From: Streptococcaceae bacterium AF54-32pH5A
GTDB taxonomy: Bacteria > Bacillota > Bacilli > Lactobacillales > Streptococcaceae
NCBI GenBank assembly: GCA_027682205.1
Contig: JAQDAD010000001.1
Location: 372,001 to 436,000 of the forward strand
Direction: 5' to 3'
Length of the DNA stretch: 64,000 bases
Shown: positions 31,572-40,859 of the stretch, in pieces
Position numbering within the stretch: the stretch's first letter is position 1
Layout of the letters: every line of letters begins with the position of its first letter
Notes under the pieces: model-generated
What the model was told of the DNA's origin: nothing
Seen by the model: the letters and a program-made list of their open reading frames with translations, nothing else
The model's database searches: none
Position numbers and translations under genes: made by a program

Positions 31572-33230
31572 TTAGTCTTCTTCAACCATGACTTTATCAG
31601 CCAAAAATTCGAATCCTTCTGGAATCAGTCTCTCTTCTTCCACCTCTTGGTCAGCTTGAGAAGACTTGTTTTTAGCTGAAAATGCTGCTCGAACTTCTTT
31701 CCATTCCTCTAGGGAAATAGCCAGAATCTCAGGTGAGAATCCAGCTGCTTGGCTGAGAATATTGCCGAACATAGTATTGAGGTTATCACGTTTCATGGTT
31801 TGACCAGCATTGAAATTAGACTCAAAGGCTAAAATAGCATGGTGTTCATTGGCCGCAACTGGTTGAGAACCTACGAGAAGAGCCTTATCAGGTCCAGCTA
31901 GACTTTCAATCACTTCTCCCCATGCATTCTGGAGGCGAATCAAGTTTTGTCGTGCCAAATCAGGATTTTCGACAGCTTCTTGCAGGATAGACTGAACTTT
32001 GTTGCGATCCACTCGATAGACTGTCTTGGAAGGGGCTGGACGACTAGGAACTGCCGCAGCTGGTTTAGGAGCTGTGCCCACATTGGCAAGTTCTTGTTTG
32101 AGACGGGCGACTTCCTGTCTCAGTGCAGAAATTTCACTTTCAACAGCTCCTGAAAGCACAGATTCAGGTTTGATTTCCGCTAAACGAATGGTCATCATCT
32201 CAGCATAAATCTTAGGTTGCAAGCTGGCCTTCATATCTGCTAAACTCACTGTCGCTAAACGAATCATTTCAAAGAGGCTTTCCTGAGAAAGAGCTAGATT
32301 GTCCATAAAAACTGGACTATGATGAGTATTTTCACCACCTGTCTGAACAACCAGTAAATCACGCAAATACTGCAAAAGATCCGTCACAAAACGAGTCATG
32401 CTTTTGCCATTTTCAAACAAAAGATTCAAAGCATCGAGAGCTTTTGGGACATTCTGTTGGGACAAGGCGGCCACATAATCATCTAGAGCTGATAGACTAA
32501 TAGTGCCTGTAATCTCCTCGGAAATAGCTGTTGTTAAAGCATTCCCTTGAGTCAAACTCAAGGCTTGATCCAGAATAGACAAGGCATCCCGCATGCCACC
32601 TTCAGCTCGTCTAGCAATTATTTCCACAGCCTCTGGTTCAGAACTGATATTTTCTTTTGACAAAATAGTTTGGATATGCTCCTTAATATCTTGCGTTCTA
32701 ATCGATTTAAACTCAAAACGTTGAACACGGGATAAAATGGTTGCTGGAATCTTATGCAATTCAGTGGTTGCCAAGATAAAAACAACATTCTGAGTTGGCT
32801 CTTCAAGGGTCTTCAAAAGCGCATTAAAGGCTCCCGTAGACAACATATGGACCTCGTCAATAATGTAGACCTTATAACGAGCCAAGCTAGGTGCATAGGT
32901 AGATTTATCGCGAATTTCACGGATTTCATCGACTCCATTGTTAGAAGCCGCATCCATTTCAATAACATCTTCTAGGCTACCTTCTGTCACTGCCTGACAG
33001 ATATAACAGTTATTACATGGTTCTCCGTCTACCTGGTTTGGGCAGTTCATGGCCTTGGCAAAAATCTTGGCGACACTGGTTTTCCCAGTTCCACGAGGTC
33101 CTGAGAAAAGATAAGCGTGACTAATTTTTTCCTGCTCAACTGCTTGTTTTAAGGTTTTTGCCACAACTTCTTGCCCTACTAGTTGTGAGAAAGTCTGGCT
33201 TCTATATTTTCGATAAAGTGCTTGATACAT
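31572..33230 (-). CDS. dnaX: DNA polymerase III subunits gamma/tau
   Basis: The 552-residue clamp-loader ATPase loads the sliding clamp for replication. Walker A is SGPRGTGKTS near residue 43, a zinc-binding cysteine cluster follows (NCPNQ...PCNNCYICQ), and the Walker B/sensor block is YIIDEVHMLS. Domains III to V make up the C-terminal half, with an Ala/Pro-rich linker near 400. No slippery sequence for the short gamma form was sought in depth. It shares a base with the GAF gene at its start. Confidence 0.97.
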   Translation of the reverse strand: MYQALYRKYRSQTFSQLVGQEVVAKTLKQAVEQEKISHAYLFSGPRGTGKTSVAKIFAKAMNCPNQVDGEPCNNCYICQAVTEGSLEDVIEMDAASNNGVDEIREIRDKSTYAPSLARYKVYIIDEVHMLSTGAFNALLKTLEEPTQNVVFILATTELHKIPATILSRVQRFEFKSIRTQDIKEHIQTILSKENISSEPEAVEIIARRAEGGMRDALSILDQALSLTQGNALTTAISEEITGTISLSALDDYVAALSQQNVPKALDALNLLFENGKSMTRFVTDLLQYLRDLLVVQTGGENTHHSPVFMDNLALSQESLFEMIRLATVSLADMKASLQPKIYAEMMTIRLAEIKPESVLSGAVESEISALRQEVARLKQELANVGTAPKPAAAVPSRPAPSKTVYRVDRNKVQSILQEAVENPDLARQNLIRLQNAWGEVIESLAGPDKALLVGSQPVAANEHHAILAFESNFNAGQTMKRDNLNTMFGNILSQAAGFSPEILAISLEEWKEVRAAFSAKNKSSQADQEVEEERLIPEGFEFLADKVMVEED

Positions 33231-33727
33231 TAGGCTTTCTCCTCAAACATTGTAAAGTCCCATTCTGTCTTCTCAAGCAAAATAGCGACAAATTGTTCCA
33301 AGTAATCACGATCAATGGCATTGTAATCATCGATAAGAGAAGAATCCAAGTCTAAGACTCCAACTAATCTCCCATTCTTGAGCATGGGGACTACGATTTC
33401 ACTCTTGGCATGACCATCACAAGAAATGTAGTTGGGATAGGTGCTCACATCGCCAACTAAAACAGTCTCCTGAAACTCAGCAGCTTCTCCACACACGCCC
33501 TTTCCAAGTGGGATACGAATGCAAGAAACACCACCCTGAAAAGGACCTAAAACCAACTCACTTCCATCAAACAGATAAAAACCTGAAAATACAGTATTAG
33601 GAAAGCGAGATTTTAGGAGGGCACTAGCATTTGAAAGATTGGCAAGAACATTGGTCTCACCTTCTAGTAAATAAGAGAGTTCCTCATTTAACAGTTGATA
33701 TTGTGATTGTTTTTCTGAATCTAACAT
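33230..33727 (-). CDS. GAF domain protein, free methionine-(R)-sulfoxide reductase-like
   Basis: This 165-residue protein is a single GAF domain. The cysteine-bearing motifs of the fRMsr family are present: GKGVCGEAA near residue 86 and [17 protein letters not shown] near 110. Such enzymes reduce free oxidised methionine. It lies directly upstream of dnaX with a one-base overlap, an arrangement common in streptococci. Catalysis is inferred from the cysteines and family resemblance. Confidence 0.85.
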   Translation of the reverse strand: MLDSEKQSQYQLLNEELSYLLEGETNVLANLSNASALLKSRFPNTVFSGFYLFDGSELVLGPFQGGVSCIRIPLGKGVCGEAAEFQETVLVGDVSTYPNYISCDGHAKSEIVVPMLKNGRLVGVLDLDSSLIDDYNAIDRDYLEQFVAILLEKTEWDFTMFEEKA

Positions 33728-33763
33728 AGAACTATTATATCAAAAATGAGAAAGAGACAAAAG

Positions 33764-33794
33764 AAAAATCCCTTGTTTTAAACAAAGGATTTTG
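33764..33794 (-). terminator. Terminator after rpsA
   Basis: On the minus strand AAATCCTTTGTTT pairs with AACAAGGGATTT (one G-T pair), followed by TTTCTTTTG. It lies 15 bases past the rpsA stop codon. Confidence 0.8.
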
Positions 33795-33809
33795 TGATTA
33801 TCAATTTGA

Positions 33810-35012
33810 TTAAAGTTCGATATCACCGAACAAGTCAGCCATTGAGAATCCTGTTTGTGTTTCTGGAAGTTCGAAATCACGTTTTTCTTGACGTTTTGGA
33901 CGACGTGGACGAGCAGCGCGTTTTTCTTCTTTTTGTCCTTCTTCTTGAGCTGGACGTTCTTCAAGAGCTTTGATAGAAAGTGAAACACGTTCTGCGTCAG
34001 CGTTAACATCAAGGACTTTAACAGTAACTTCTTGACCAACAGTAAGAGCTTCTTTTGGATTTTCGATACGTTTGTGTGAAATTTGTGATACGTGAACAAG
34101 TCCATCGATACCTGGCAATACTTCAACAAATGCACCGAAGTCAGTCAAACGTTTAACTGTTCCTTCGACTACATCACCTTTAGCCAATTTTTGCTCAACG
34201 CCATCCCATGGTCCAGGTGTTGTTGCTTTAAGTGAAAGTGATACGCGTCCTTCTTCTTCGTTAAGATCAAGGATCTTCACTTCGATTTCTTCACCAACAG
34301 TTACAACTGATTTAGGTGATACGTTACGTTCGTGTGACAATTCAGTCAAGTGAACCAATCCGTCAACACCACCAAGGTCGATGAAAGCACCGAAGCTTGT
34401 GATACGAGCAACTTTACCAGTTACTACATCACCAACAGCCAATTTACCGAATACTTCAGCACGAGCTGCTGCAGTAGCTGCTTCAACAACTTCACGACGT
34501 GAAAGGATGAAGCGGTTTTCTTTTGGATCAACTTCTTTGATTTTAGCATCAAATTCTTGACCTACGAAACGCTCAGTATTACGTACGAAACGAGTATCCA
34601 ACATTGAAGCTGGGATAAATCCACGAACACCTTCAAATTCTACTGAAAGTCCACCTTTAACGGCACGAGTTCCTTTAACAGTAACAACTTCTTCTTCGCG
34701 TCCAACAAGTTTGTCCCATGCTTTGCGAGCTTCAAGGCGTTTTTTAGATACAAGGTATGTAACTGTATCAGTATCTTTACCAACTACTTGACGAAGTACA
34801 AGAACATCCAATACTTCTCCTACTTTAACAAAGTCATTGATATCTGCATCGCGATTATTTGTCAATTCGCGAAGAGTCAAGACACCTTCAACACCAGTCC
34901 CAGAGATTGCAACGTTAGCTTGAGTCGCATCAACTGTCAATACTTCAGCACTAACAACATCACCAGGCTCAACTTGGCTAACGCTATTTAGCAAATCTTC
35001 AAATTCGTTCAT
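33810..35012 (-). CDS. rpsA: 30S ribosomal protein S1
   Basis: The 400-residue protein has four S1 RNA-binding repeats; the last two are clearest (VVTGKVARITSFGAFIDLGG, then VVEGTVKRLTDFGAFVEVLP). It helps mRNA bind the ribosome. The short four-domain form is usual in Firmicutes. The Ala/Pro/Arg-rich tail (residues 350-385) is lower in complexity. The GGAGGA site and codon bias indicate strong expression. A hairpin in the leader precedes the ribosome site. Confidence 0.96.
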   Translation of the reverse strand: MNEFEDLLNSVSQVEPGDVVSAEVLTVDATQANVAISGTGVEGVLTLRELTNNRDADINDFVKVGEVLDVLVLRQVVGKDTDTVTYLVSKKRLEARKAWDKLVGREEEVVTVKGTRAVKGGLSVEFEGVRGFIPASMLDTRFVRNTERFVGQEFDAKIKEVDPKENRFILSRREVVEAATAAARAEVFGKLAVGDVVTGKVARITSFGAFIDLGGVDGLVHLTELSHERNVSPKSVVTVGEEIEVKILDLNEEEGRVSLSLKATTPGPWDGVEQKLAKGDVVEGTVKRLTDFGAFVEVLPGIDGLVHVSQISHKRIENPKEALTVGQEVTVKVLDVNADAERVSLSIKALEERPAQEEGQKEEKRAARPRRPKRQEKRDFELPETQTGFSMADLFGDIEL

Positions 35013-35032
35013 CTAAAAAATCCTCCAACAAT

Positions 35033-35050
35033 CAAGTTTTTCTAAACTTG
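35033..35050 (-). other. Hairpin in the rpsA leader
   Basis: CAAGTTT / AAACTTG with a 4-base loop, ending a few bases before the GGAGG of rpsA. There is no T run, so it is not a terminator. It could affect translation or be a processing site. An ATTATA (TATAAT on minus) -10 candidate is at 35114-35119. Confidence 0.4.
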
Positions 35051-35174
35051 ACATACTTATAATTTTTTTCCTAAGCACCCGCAAGGACATGTCCGTATTG
35101 TTCACGTCTTTCAATTATAAAAATAAAATACCCTAAGATATTTTTCTTTTTATCTTGAATTTATTACCTAAGAA

Positions 35175-35246
35175 CTGGGGTAGCTGGATTCGAACCAACG
35201 CATGAGGGAGTCAAAGTCCCTTGCCTTACCGCTTGGCTATACCCCA
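35175..35246 (-). tRNA. tRNA-Gln (anticodon UUG)
   Basis: 72 bases fold into a cloverleaf: acceptor arms TGGGGTA / TACCCCA, then a G discriminator, anticodon loop CTTTGAC with TTG, and the T-loop GGTTCGAATCC. The 3' CCA is not encoded. It is followed downstream (toward lower coordinates) by rpsA. Confidence 0.95.
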
Positions 35247-35255
35247 ATGATGAGA

Positions 35256-35336
35256 TGGAGAGAGAGGGATTCGAACCCCCGAACCCGAAGGAGCGGATTT
35301 ACAGTCCGCCGCGTTTAGCCTCTTCGCTATCTCTCC
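35256..35336 (-). tRNA. tRNA-Tyr (anticodon GUA)
   Basis: 81 bases with a long variable arm, acceptor arms GGAGAGA / TCTCTCC and discriminator A, anticodon stem GCGGA / TCCGC around CTGTAAA (anticodon GTA), and T-loop GGTTCGAATCC. It lies 9 bases from tRNA-Gln, probably one transcript. Confidence 0.96.
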
Positions 35337-35385
35337 AATGCTTAACGAAAACTATTATATCATGAAATTTTCAAAAAAACAAGCA

Positions 35386-35616
35386 TTATTTTGTTAAATT
35401 ATAGTTTTCAATCAAAATTTCCACAGCTTTTTCAAGTTTTTTATAAAAACTATCGACATTTCCATTCTTTATGATGGCAAATTGGCTATCTAATTCGGCA
35501 ATTTCACCAATGACCTTTTTCCCAATTGTCAAAATGTATCCTTCATAGCTGTCTTTTCCAACAGTCACTTTTGCATCGGTTAATTGGATTTCAATTTTCT
35601 TATCTTTTTTACTCAT
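35386..35616 (-). CDS. Small conserved protein, DUF2969-like
   Basis: This 76-residue soluble, lysine-rich protein (MSKKDKKIEIQLTDAKVTVG; YKKLEKAVEILIENYNL) resembles the streptococcal DUF2969 family. Its function is unknown. It lies between ilvE and the tRNA pair in the same direction. Confidence 0.7.
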   Translation of the reverse strand: MSKKDKKIEIQLTDAKVTVGKDSYEGYILTIGKKVIGEIAELDSQFAIIKNGNVDSFYKKLEKAVEILIENYNLTK

Positions 35617-35674
35617 ACTTTACCTCTTTTCACTTTCTCTATTGTACAAGAAAATGCTCAAACTAGCAAGAAAA

Positions 35675-35708
35675 AACTCCATTTCAGCGTTACAACTGCT
35701 ATGGAGTT
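35675..35708 (-). terminator. Terminator after ilvE
   Basis: Outer stem AACTCCAT / ATGGAGTT with an inner AGC / GCT pairing, followed on the minus strand by TTTTCTTG. It lies 20 bases past the ilvE stop. Confidence 0.75.
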
Positions 35709-35727
35709 CTTCTTTACTTCATGTCTT

Positions 35728-36750
35728 TTAGTCCACTTTGACAATCCATCCCTCTGGTGCTTCTACATCACCAAATTGGATACCCGTCAATTCATCATAG
35801 AGTTTACGTGTAACAGGACCTACTTCTGTTTCACTATAGAAAACATGGAAATCATCGCCATGTTGGATACCTCCAATTGGCGAAATAACCGCTGCCGTAC
35901 CACAAGCACCTGCCTCTACAAAACGATCTAAATTATCAATTGGGACATCGCCTTCGATCGGTGTCAAGCCCAAGCGATGCTCTGCCAGGTAAAGCAAAGA
36001 GTACTTGGTAATGGATGGCAAGATGGACGGACTCAATGGCGTAACAAATTCATTGTCTGCCGTGATTCCAAAGAAGTTGGCTGATCCGACTTCTTCAATC
36101 TTTGTATGTGTAGATGGGTCTAGGTAGATAACGTCTGAAAAGTTGCGAGACTTGGCCATTTTACCTGGAAGGAGACTAGCAGCATAGTTCCCACCTACCT
36201 TAGCCGCACCCGTACCATTTGGAGCTGCACGGTCGTATTCATCCTGGATCAAAAAGTTGGTTGGAACTAAACCGCCTTTAAAGTAATTTCCAACTGGCAT
36301 AGCAAAGATGGTGAAAATATACTCTTCTGCTGGTTTTACCCCGATAATATCCCCAACACCAATCAAAAGTGGACGAAGATAAAGGGTTCCACCTGTTCCA
36401 TATGGTGGGACGTATTCTTCATTTGCGCGCACAACTGCTTTACAAGCTTCTACAAACATTTCTGTCGGAACTTGTGGCATCAAGAGACGATCACAGGTAC
36501 GTTGCAGACGCTTGGCATTTTCATCAGGGCGGAACAGTTGGATACTGCCATCTTTGGTACGGTAGGCTTTTAATCCTTCAAATGCTTGCTGTCCATAGTG
36601 GAGACTTGGAGAAGACTCTGAAATATGCAAGGTTGCATCCTCTGTCAATTCTCCTTGATCCCATTGACCATTTTTGTAGTGAGCGATATAACGGTAAGGT
36701 AGTTTCATATAAGCAAAACCAAGATTTTCCCAATCAATTGCAACTGTCAT
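35728..36750 (-). CDS. ilvE: Branched-chain amino acid aminotransferase
   Basis: This 340-residue PLP enzyme (fold type IV) transfers the amino group in the last step of valine, leucine and isoleucine synthesis. The PLP lysine is in GTGAAKVGGNYAAS near residue 190. LHYGQQAFEGLKAYR and LYLRPLLIG are BCAT blocks. The ATG at MTVAIDWEN follows AAGGAG. It lies between parC and the DUF2969-like gene with its own terminator. Confidence 0.96.
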   Translation of the reverse strand: MTVAIDWENLGFAYMKLPYRYIAHYKNGQWDQGELTEDATLHISESSPSLHYGQQAFEGLKAYRTKDGSIQLFRPDENAKRLQRTCDRLLMPQVPTEMFVEACKAVVRANEEYVPPYGTGGTLYLRPLLIGVGDIIGVKPAEEYIFTIFAMPVGNYFKGGLVPTNFLIQDEYDRAAPNGTGAAKVGGNYAASLLPGKMAKSRNFSDVIYLDPSTHTKIEEVGSANFFGITADNEFVTPLSPSILPSITKYSLLYLAEHRLGLTPIEGDVPIDNLDRFVEAGACGTAAVISPIGGIQHGDDFHVFYSETEVGPVTRKLYDELTGIQFGDVEAPEGWIVKVD

Positions 36751-36855
36751 GTGTTTCTCCTTTATACTATTCAAACTATGTGTTCTATTCTACACTTTTC
36801 TAGTAAAATTTCAAGTATTATTTGTAATTTTCTGAAAATTTTCTCAACGTAAAGA

Positions 36856-36876
36856 AATCAGCCCTCTGGACTGATT
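36856..36876 (-). terminator. Terminator after parC
   Basis: Stem AATCAG / CTGATT with inner CC/GG pairing, then TTCTTT on the minus strand, 5 bases past the parC stop. Confidence 0.6.
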
Positions 36877-36880
36877 CTTT

Positions 36881-39361
36881 TTATGGATTTTCTTTACTTT
36901 CTTTAAAGACTTCTTTCAGGTAAGCATCGAAAACTTCTTCATCTGAAATGGTGTCTGATATAAAGCTTCCATTGCTAGTGCGTTCTGACAAGTTCAAATC
37001 TTGCAATCGGCTTTCATAAATTGTTCCCTTGTTAGATTGGACAAGTAGCGTTTGGTCGTTTTCTTCCACTTCTGTACTGAAGAGATCACCGATGAAGCCT
37101 TGTTCTGCAACTGCTCCTGCTAAGAAGACACGATGCGGTTTGTTTTTCAACTCACGCAAGACTTGTAGTCCTCGTTTGGCACGGCTGGTTGCTGGAATTT
37201 CGTCAATAGAAACACGTTTTAAACTACCACGTTGGGTCAAGAGGTAGAAGGATGAGGTGTTACAGATAAAGGCTGCCTGAAGCGCATCATCAGCTTTCAG
37301 GTTCATGGCCTTGACACCCGCAGCCTTGGCTCCGACAACCGGAACCTCTTCGATATTGAAACGGAGGGCATAACCGTTTTGACTAATCAAGAGAACATCA
37401 TCCAGTTTGATCGGAGCCACGGCTACAATCTGGTCTGTCTCGTCTTTGAGTTTGGCATACTTGACAGACTTAGACTTGTAGGTTCGCCATGGAGAGAATT
37501 CTTTGCATTCTACGCGTTTGATTTGACCAAGACGAGTTGCAGCAAAGTAGGTTGTGGCATCCTCAAACTGATCTACCACTTCTGCATAAAGGATTTCTTC
37601 GTTAGTTTCAAAGTTTGTAATGGTTTGGCTCAGATGCTCACCGATATCCTTCCAGCGAATATCTGCCAATTCATGAATTGGTCGATAAATGACATTCCCA
37701 AGAGTTGTGAACATCAAGAGGTGTTGCGTTGTCTTGGCAGATTGAACAAAAATCAAACGATCATCGTCACGTTTGCCAATTTCTTCCAGAGTGGAAGCCG
37801 CAAAGGAACGTGTACTGGTACGTTTGATGTAACCTGCCTTGGTCACGCTGACATAGGTATCTTCCTCAGCGATCAGACTAGCTGTATCAATCTCGATTGC
37901 TTTCGCAGTATCTTCTAAGCTACTCAAACGCGAAGTCGCAAATTTCTTCTTGACCTCACGAAGCTCTTTCTTCATAAGATTGTACATAGTCCGCTCATCA
38001 CCGATAATCGCCGCCAGCATAGCAATCTTCTCACGAAGCTCTGCTTCTTCTTCCTGCAAGACAACAACATCCGTATTGGTCAAACGGTAAAGTTGCAAGG
38101 TTACGATAGCCTCAGCCTGTTCTTCTGTAAAATCATAGCTGACCTTGAGGTTTTCCTTGGCGTCAGCCTTATTCTCAGATGCACGGATAAGGGCAATGAC
38201 TTCGTCCAAAATCGAAATCACGCGAATCAAACCTTCAACGATATGGAGACGTTTCTCAGCCTTTTCCTTGTCAAAGCGGGAACGCGCCAAAATCACTTCA
38301 CGACGGTGGGCGATATAGCTAGACAAGATTGGGACAATCCCGACCTGACGAGGCGTGAAATTGTCAATCGCCACCATGTTAAAGTTGTAATTGATTTGTA
38401 AGTCGGTGTATTTGAAGAGATAGTTAAGAACCAGCTCCGTATTGGCATCTTTCTTAAGTTCGATAGCGATACGAAGACCGTCACGGTCAGACTCATCACG
38501 AACCTCAGCAATTCCTGCTACTTTGTTATTGACACGAACATCATCGATTTTTTTAACTAGATTAGCCTTGTTGATTTCATAAGGAATCTCGGTAACAACG
38601 ATTTGTTCCTTACCACCTTTTAGCTTTTCAATCTCCGTCTTAGAACGAACAACCACGCGCCCTTTCCCAGTTTCATAAGCCTTCTTGATTTCATCACGGC
38701 CCTGAATAATCCCTCCCGTCGGGAAATCTGGTCCAGGCAAGAATTCCATCAGCTTCTCAACTTTGGCAGTTGGATGATCAATCATGTAAACTGTCGCATC
38801 GATAACTTCAGCCAAATTATGGGGAGGAATATCTGTAGCATAACCAGCCGAAATCCCAGTCGAACCATTGACCAAAAGGTTTGGAAAGGCTGCTGGCAAA
38901 ACAGTTGGCTCTTTCTCGGTATCGTCAAAGTTCCAGGCAAAAGGAACTGTCTTTTTCTCGATATCTTGAAGAAGGTAACCAGCAATCTCAGACAAACGCG
39001 CCTCGGTATAACGCATCGCCGCAGGTGGATCCCCGTCCATAGAACCATTGTTACCATGCATTTCAACTAGAATCTCACGGTTCTTCCAGTCCTGAGACAT
39101 ACGGACCATGGCATCATAGATAGAACTGTCCCCGTGGGGGTGGAAATTCCCCATGATGTTCCCAACAGACTTAGCCGACTTACGATAGCTCTTGTCAAAG
39201 GTATTGCCATCCTTATTCATCGAATAAAGAATGCGACGCTGAACCGGCTTCAATCCATCACGAATATCTGGCAAAGCCCGGTCTTGAATGATATACTTGG
39301 AGTAGCGACCAAAGCGCTCTCCCATGATGTCCTCAAGGGACATATTTTGGATATTACTCAT
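36881..39361 (-). CDS. parC: DNA topoisomerase IV subunit A
   Basis: This 826-residue subunit cuts DNA to unlink daughter chromosomes. The active tyrosine is Tyr118 in MRYTEARL. In [12 protein letters not shown] Ser79 and Asp83 are unchanged, so no first-step quinolone resistance. Gly52 and Asp91 are the residues I know as markers of viridans-type parC; Lys137 is the usual residue. The C-terminal pinwheel repeats are shorter than in GyrA. The ATG at MSNIQNMS matches known ParC; the longer frame upstream begins with a non-ATG codon. parE lies upstream beyond three inserted genes. Confidence 0.97.
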   Translation of the reverse strand: MSNIQNMSLEDIMGERFGRYSKYIIQDRALPDIRDGLKPVQRRILYSMNKDGNTFDKSYRKSAKSVGNIMGNFHPHGDSSIYDAMVRMSQDWKNREILVEMHGNNGSMDGDPPAAMRYTEARLSEIAGYLLQDIEKKTVPFAWNFDDTEKEPTVLPAAFPNLLVNGSTGISAGYATDIPPHNLAEVIDATVYMIDHPTAKVEKLMEFLPGPDFPTGGIIQGRDEIKKAYETGKGRVVVRSKTEIEKLKGGKEQIVVTEIPYEINKANLVKKIDDVRVNNKVAGIAEVRDESDRDGLRIAIELKKDANTELVLNYLFKYTDLQINYNFNMVAIDNFTPRQVGIVPILSSYIAHRREVILARSRFDKEKAEKRLHIVEGLIRVISILDEVIALIRASENKADAKENLKVSYDFTEEQAEAIVTLQLYRLTNTDVVVLQEEEAELREKIAMLAAIIGDERTMYNLMKKELREVKKKFATSRLSSLEDTAKAIEIDTASLIAEEDTYVSVTKAGYIKRTSTRSFAASTLEEIGKRDDDRLIFVQSAKTTQHLLMFTTLGNVIYRPIHELADIRWKDIGEHLSQTITNFETNEEILYAEVVDQFEDATTYFAATRLGQIKRVECKEFSPWRTYKSKSVKYAKLKDETDQIVAVAPIKLDDVLLISQNGYALRFNIEEVPVVGAKAAGVKAMNLKADDALQAAFICNTSSFYLLTQRGSLKRVSIDEIPATSRAKRGLQVLRELKNKPHRVFLAGAVAEQGFIGDLFSTEVEENDQTLLVQSNKGTIYESRLQDLNLSERTSNGSFISDTISDEEVFDAYLKEVFKESKENP

Positions 39362-39431
39362 ATAAGATACAAAGCCCGTAAAATGCAAAGGGAAAATAGG
39401 AAATTCTTAAAGCGAGTGATGCTCGCAAGAG

Positions 39432-39467
39432 AATTTATCTTTTTCACACAGCATTTAGGGCGTGTTC
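39432..39467. repeat. Imperfect direct repeat, copy 1, upstream of parC
   Basis: Thirty-six bases containing TTTATCTTTTTCACACAGC and TTTAGGGCGTGTTC, matched about 84 bases later by a second copy. Function unknown. The gap 39389-39619 also holds a small hairpin (GCGAG / CTCGC at 39412-39426) but no open reading frame or clear promoter. Confidence 0.6.
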
Positions 39468-39515
39468 AACTCCTTTCAAATTTTATATAAGTGGACTAGG
39501 TTGTAACGAAAAAAC

Positions 39516-39552
39516 GATTTATCTTTTTTGCACACCGTTTAGTCTGTGTTCG
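39516..39552. repeat. Imperfect direct repeat, copy 2, upstream of parC
   Basis: Thirty-seven bases containing TTTATCTTTTTTGCACACC and TTTAGTCTGTGTTC, about three quarters identical to 39432-39467. Confidence 0.6.
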
Positions 39553-39619
39553 GTTTTTACATGCAAGTTGAAAAGAATGATCTCACAGAAGTAGATGTGT
39601 TTGGATAATAAAAAATAGA

Positions 39620-40801
39620 TTATTCATATTCTTGTTTTAATGCATCCTTAACTTCTTCTTTTAACGAATCCAAAAAATACTTTTTAATTTTAATTACTTC
39701 ATCTACAACAGAATTGTCTAAATAGAAAACTCTACCAGTCTGTTGTTCATGAAGTTTTTTTAATAAATCCTTTTTATTTGGCCAAATTAAAACTCTTCCT
39801 TTTGGAACGAATTGCTTTTGTCCAGTAAACGGCAAAATAAAACTTTGGCCTTTTTTAAATGATTTATTAATCACTGTTAAAGTAGCGAATCCCATGACAT
39901 CATCACCTAACACAACAACAATGAATGGCCTAATATCATATTCATTCCCTCTATTAGAATAATAATAGTACTCTCCAGAAATATTATATTTATATTTATC
40001 ACCGTCAATTTCTGTTGATTTAAATTTTAGAACTCGTAAATTATCAGGTTGCAAACCATGAATAGCGGTGTCTAACTCAATTTTATTATCATCCTCTGAA
40101 TAAATCAAAAACACTGTTGGATCATCACCAAAGTCCCCCTCAAATTCAAATGATTGAAACAAAAAATAATTATATTTATAATCATTTTTTGCAGTGAATG
40201 TCCATTTAGATATCTCTGGAGGAACGAATTTGAAATTTTCGATTTTTGACTTTTGAATATATGCTAACTGAGAGTTGGACATAACATTATTTTTTGCACT
40301 AAATTCATGTAATAATTTTGCGATTTCTTCCAATGATGATTCTATTTCAGAATTCGACTCTTTATTTGATGTGTTAACAATATTTGCAAAAACAGCGGTA
40401 TCTGACTGAGAAAACTGAGACATTTCTCTAACTAAGTCAATCAATTTTTTATCTAGCTCATCCATCAAACTAATTGAAAAGCTTTTATTGAAAGTCTGAG
40501 GATACTGATCCTCCAAAGCGTTTTTAAAATCATCATAAGTCGCAAACTTGCTTTTCAAGTGATATTCAATCATCAAAATTTCTTCAACAATATGATTTGT
40601 CTCCCAAAATCTTAAAACCTCTTCAAAATACGGATTATCTTTATGACGGTCTATCATATAATCTCGATAATCTTCGATAAATTTTTTTAAACTCTTTTTA
40701 TCAGCCTTCTCTTGCAAACCTAGTGAATCATAAAATTGATTCCAAGAAAAATCCGCTATTTTACCAAACAAATATGAAGTAATTCCTAAATCTAAAAGCA
40801 T
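39620..40801 (-). CDS. Unknown AT-rich accessory protein in the parC-parE gap
   Basis: I do not recognise this 393-residue protein. The first 190 residues look helical (FSWNQFYDSLGLQEKADKKS; YRDYMIDRHKDNPYFEEVL; a Ser/Glu-rich stretch near 140-165). The rest looks beta-rich, with aromatic blocks YNYFLFQSFEFEGDFGDD and YKYNISGEYYYYSNRG. There is no signal peptide or membrane helix. The gene is clearly more AT-rich than parC and parE. A two-part helical/beta layout is seen in some defence or toxin proteins, but no motif supports an activity. Confidence 0.6.
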   Translation of the reverse strand: MLLDLGITSYLFGKIADFSWNQFYDSLGLQEKADKKSLKKFIEDYRDYMIDRHKDNPYFEEVLRFWETNHIVEEILMIEYHLKSKFATYDDFKNALEDQYPQTFNKSFSISLMDELDKKLIDLVREMSQFSQSDTAVFANIVNTSNKESNSEIESSLEEIAKLLHEFSAKNNVMSNSQLAYIQKSKIENFKFVPPEISKWTFTAKNDYKYNYFLFQSFEFEGDFGDDPTVFLIYSEDDNKIELDTAIHGLQPDNLRVLKFKSTEIDGDKYKYNISGEYYYYSNRGNEYDIRPFIVVVLGDDVMGFATLTVINKSFKKGQSFILPFTGQKQFVPKGRVLIWPNKKDLLKKLHEQQTGRVFYLDNSVVDEVIKIKKYFLDSLKEEVKDALKQEYE

Positions 40802-40859
40802 TACAATCCTCCGAAATGTTACTAAAAGACTTCATCCTTATCAATGGAATTCTAATCTA

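Noticed and set aside
33740..34135. Lysine-rich frame within rpsA
   Set aside because: Out-of-frame translation of the codon-biased rpsA 3' end.
35175..35336. Attachment site or integrated element at the tRNA pair
   Set aside because: No integrase, no repeated tRNA end and normal housekeeping genes on both sides.
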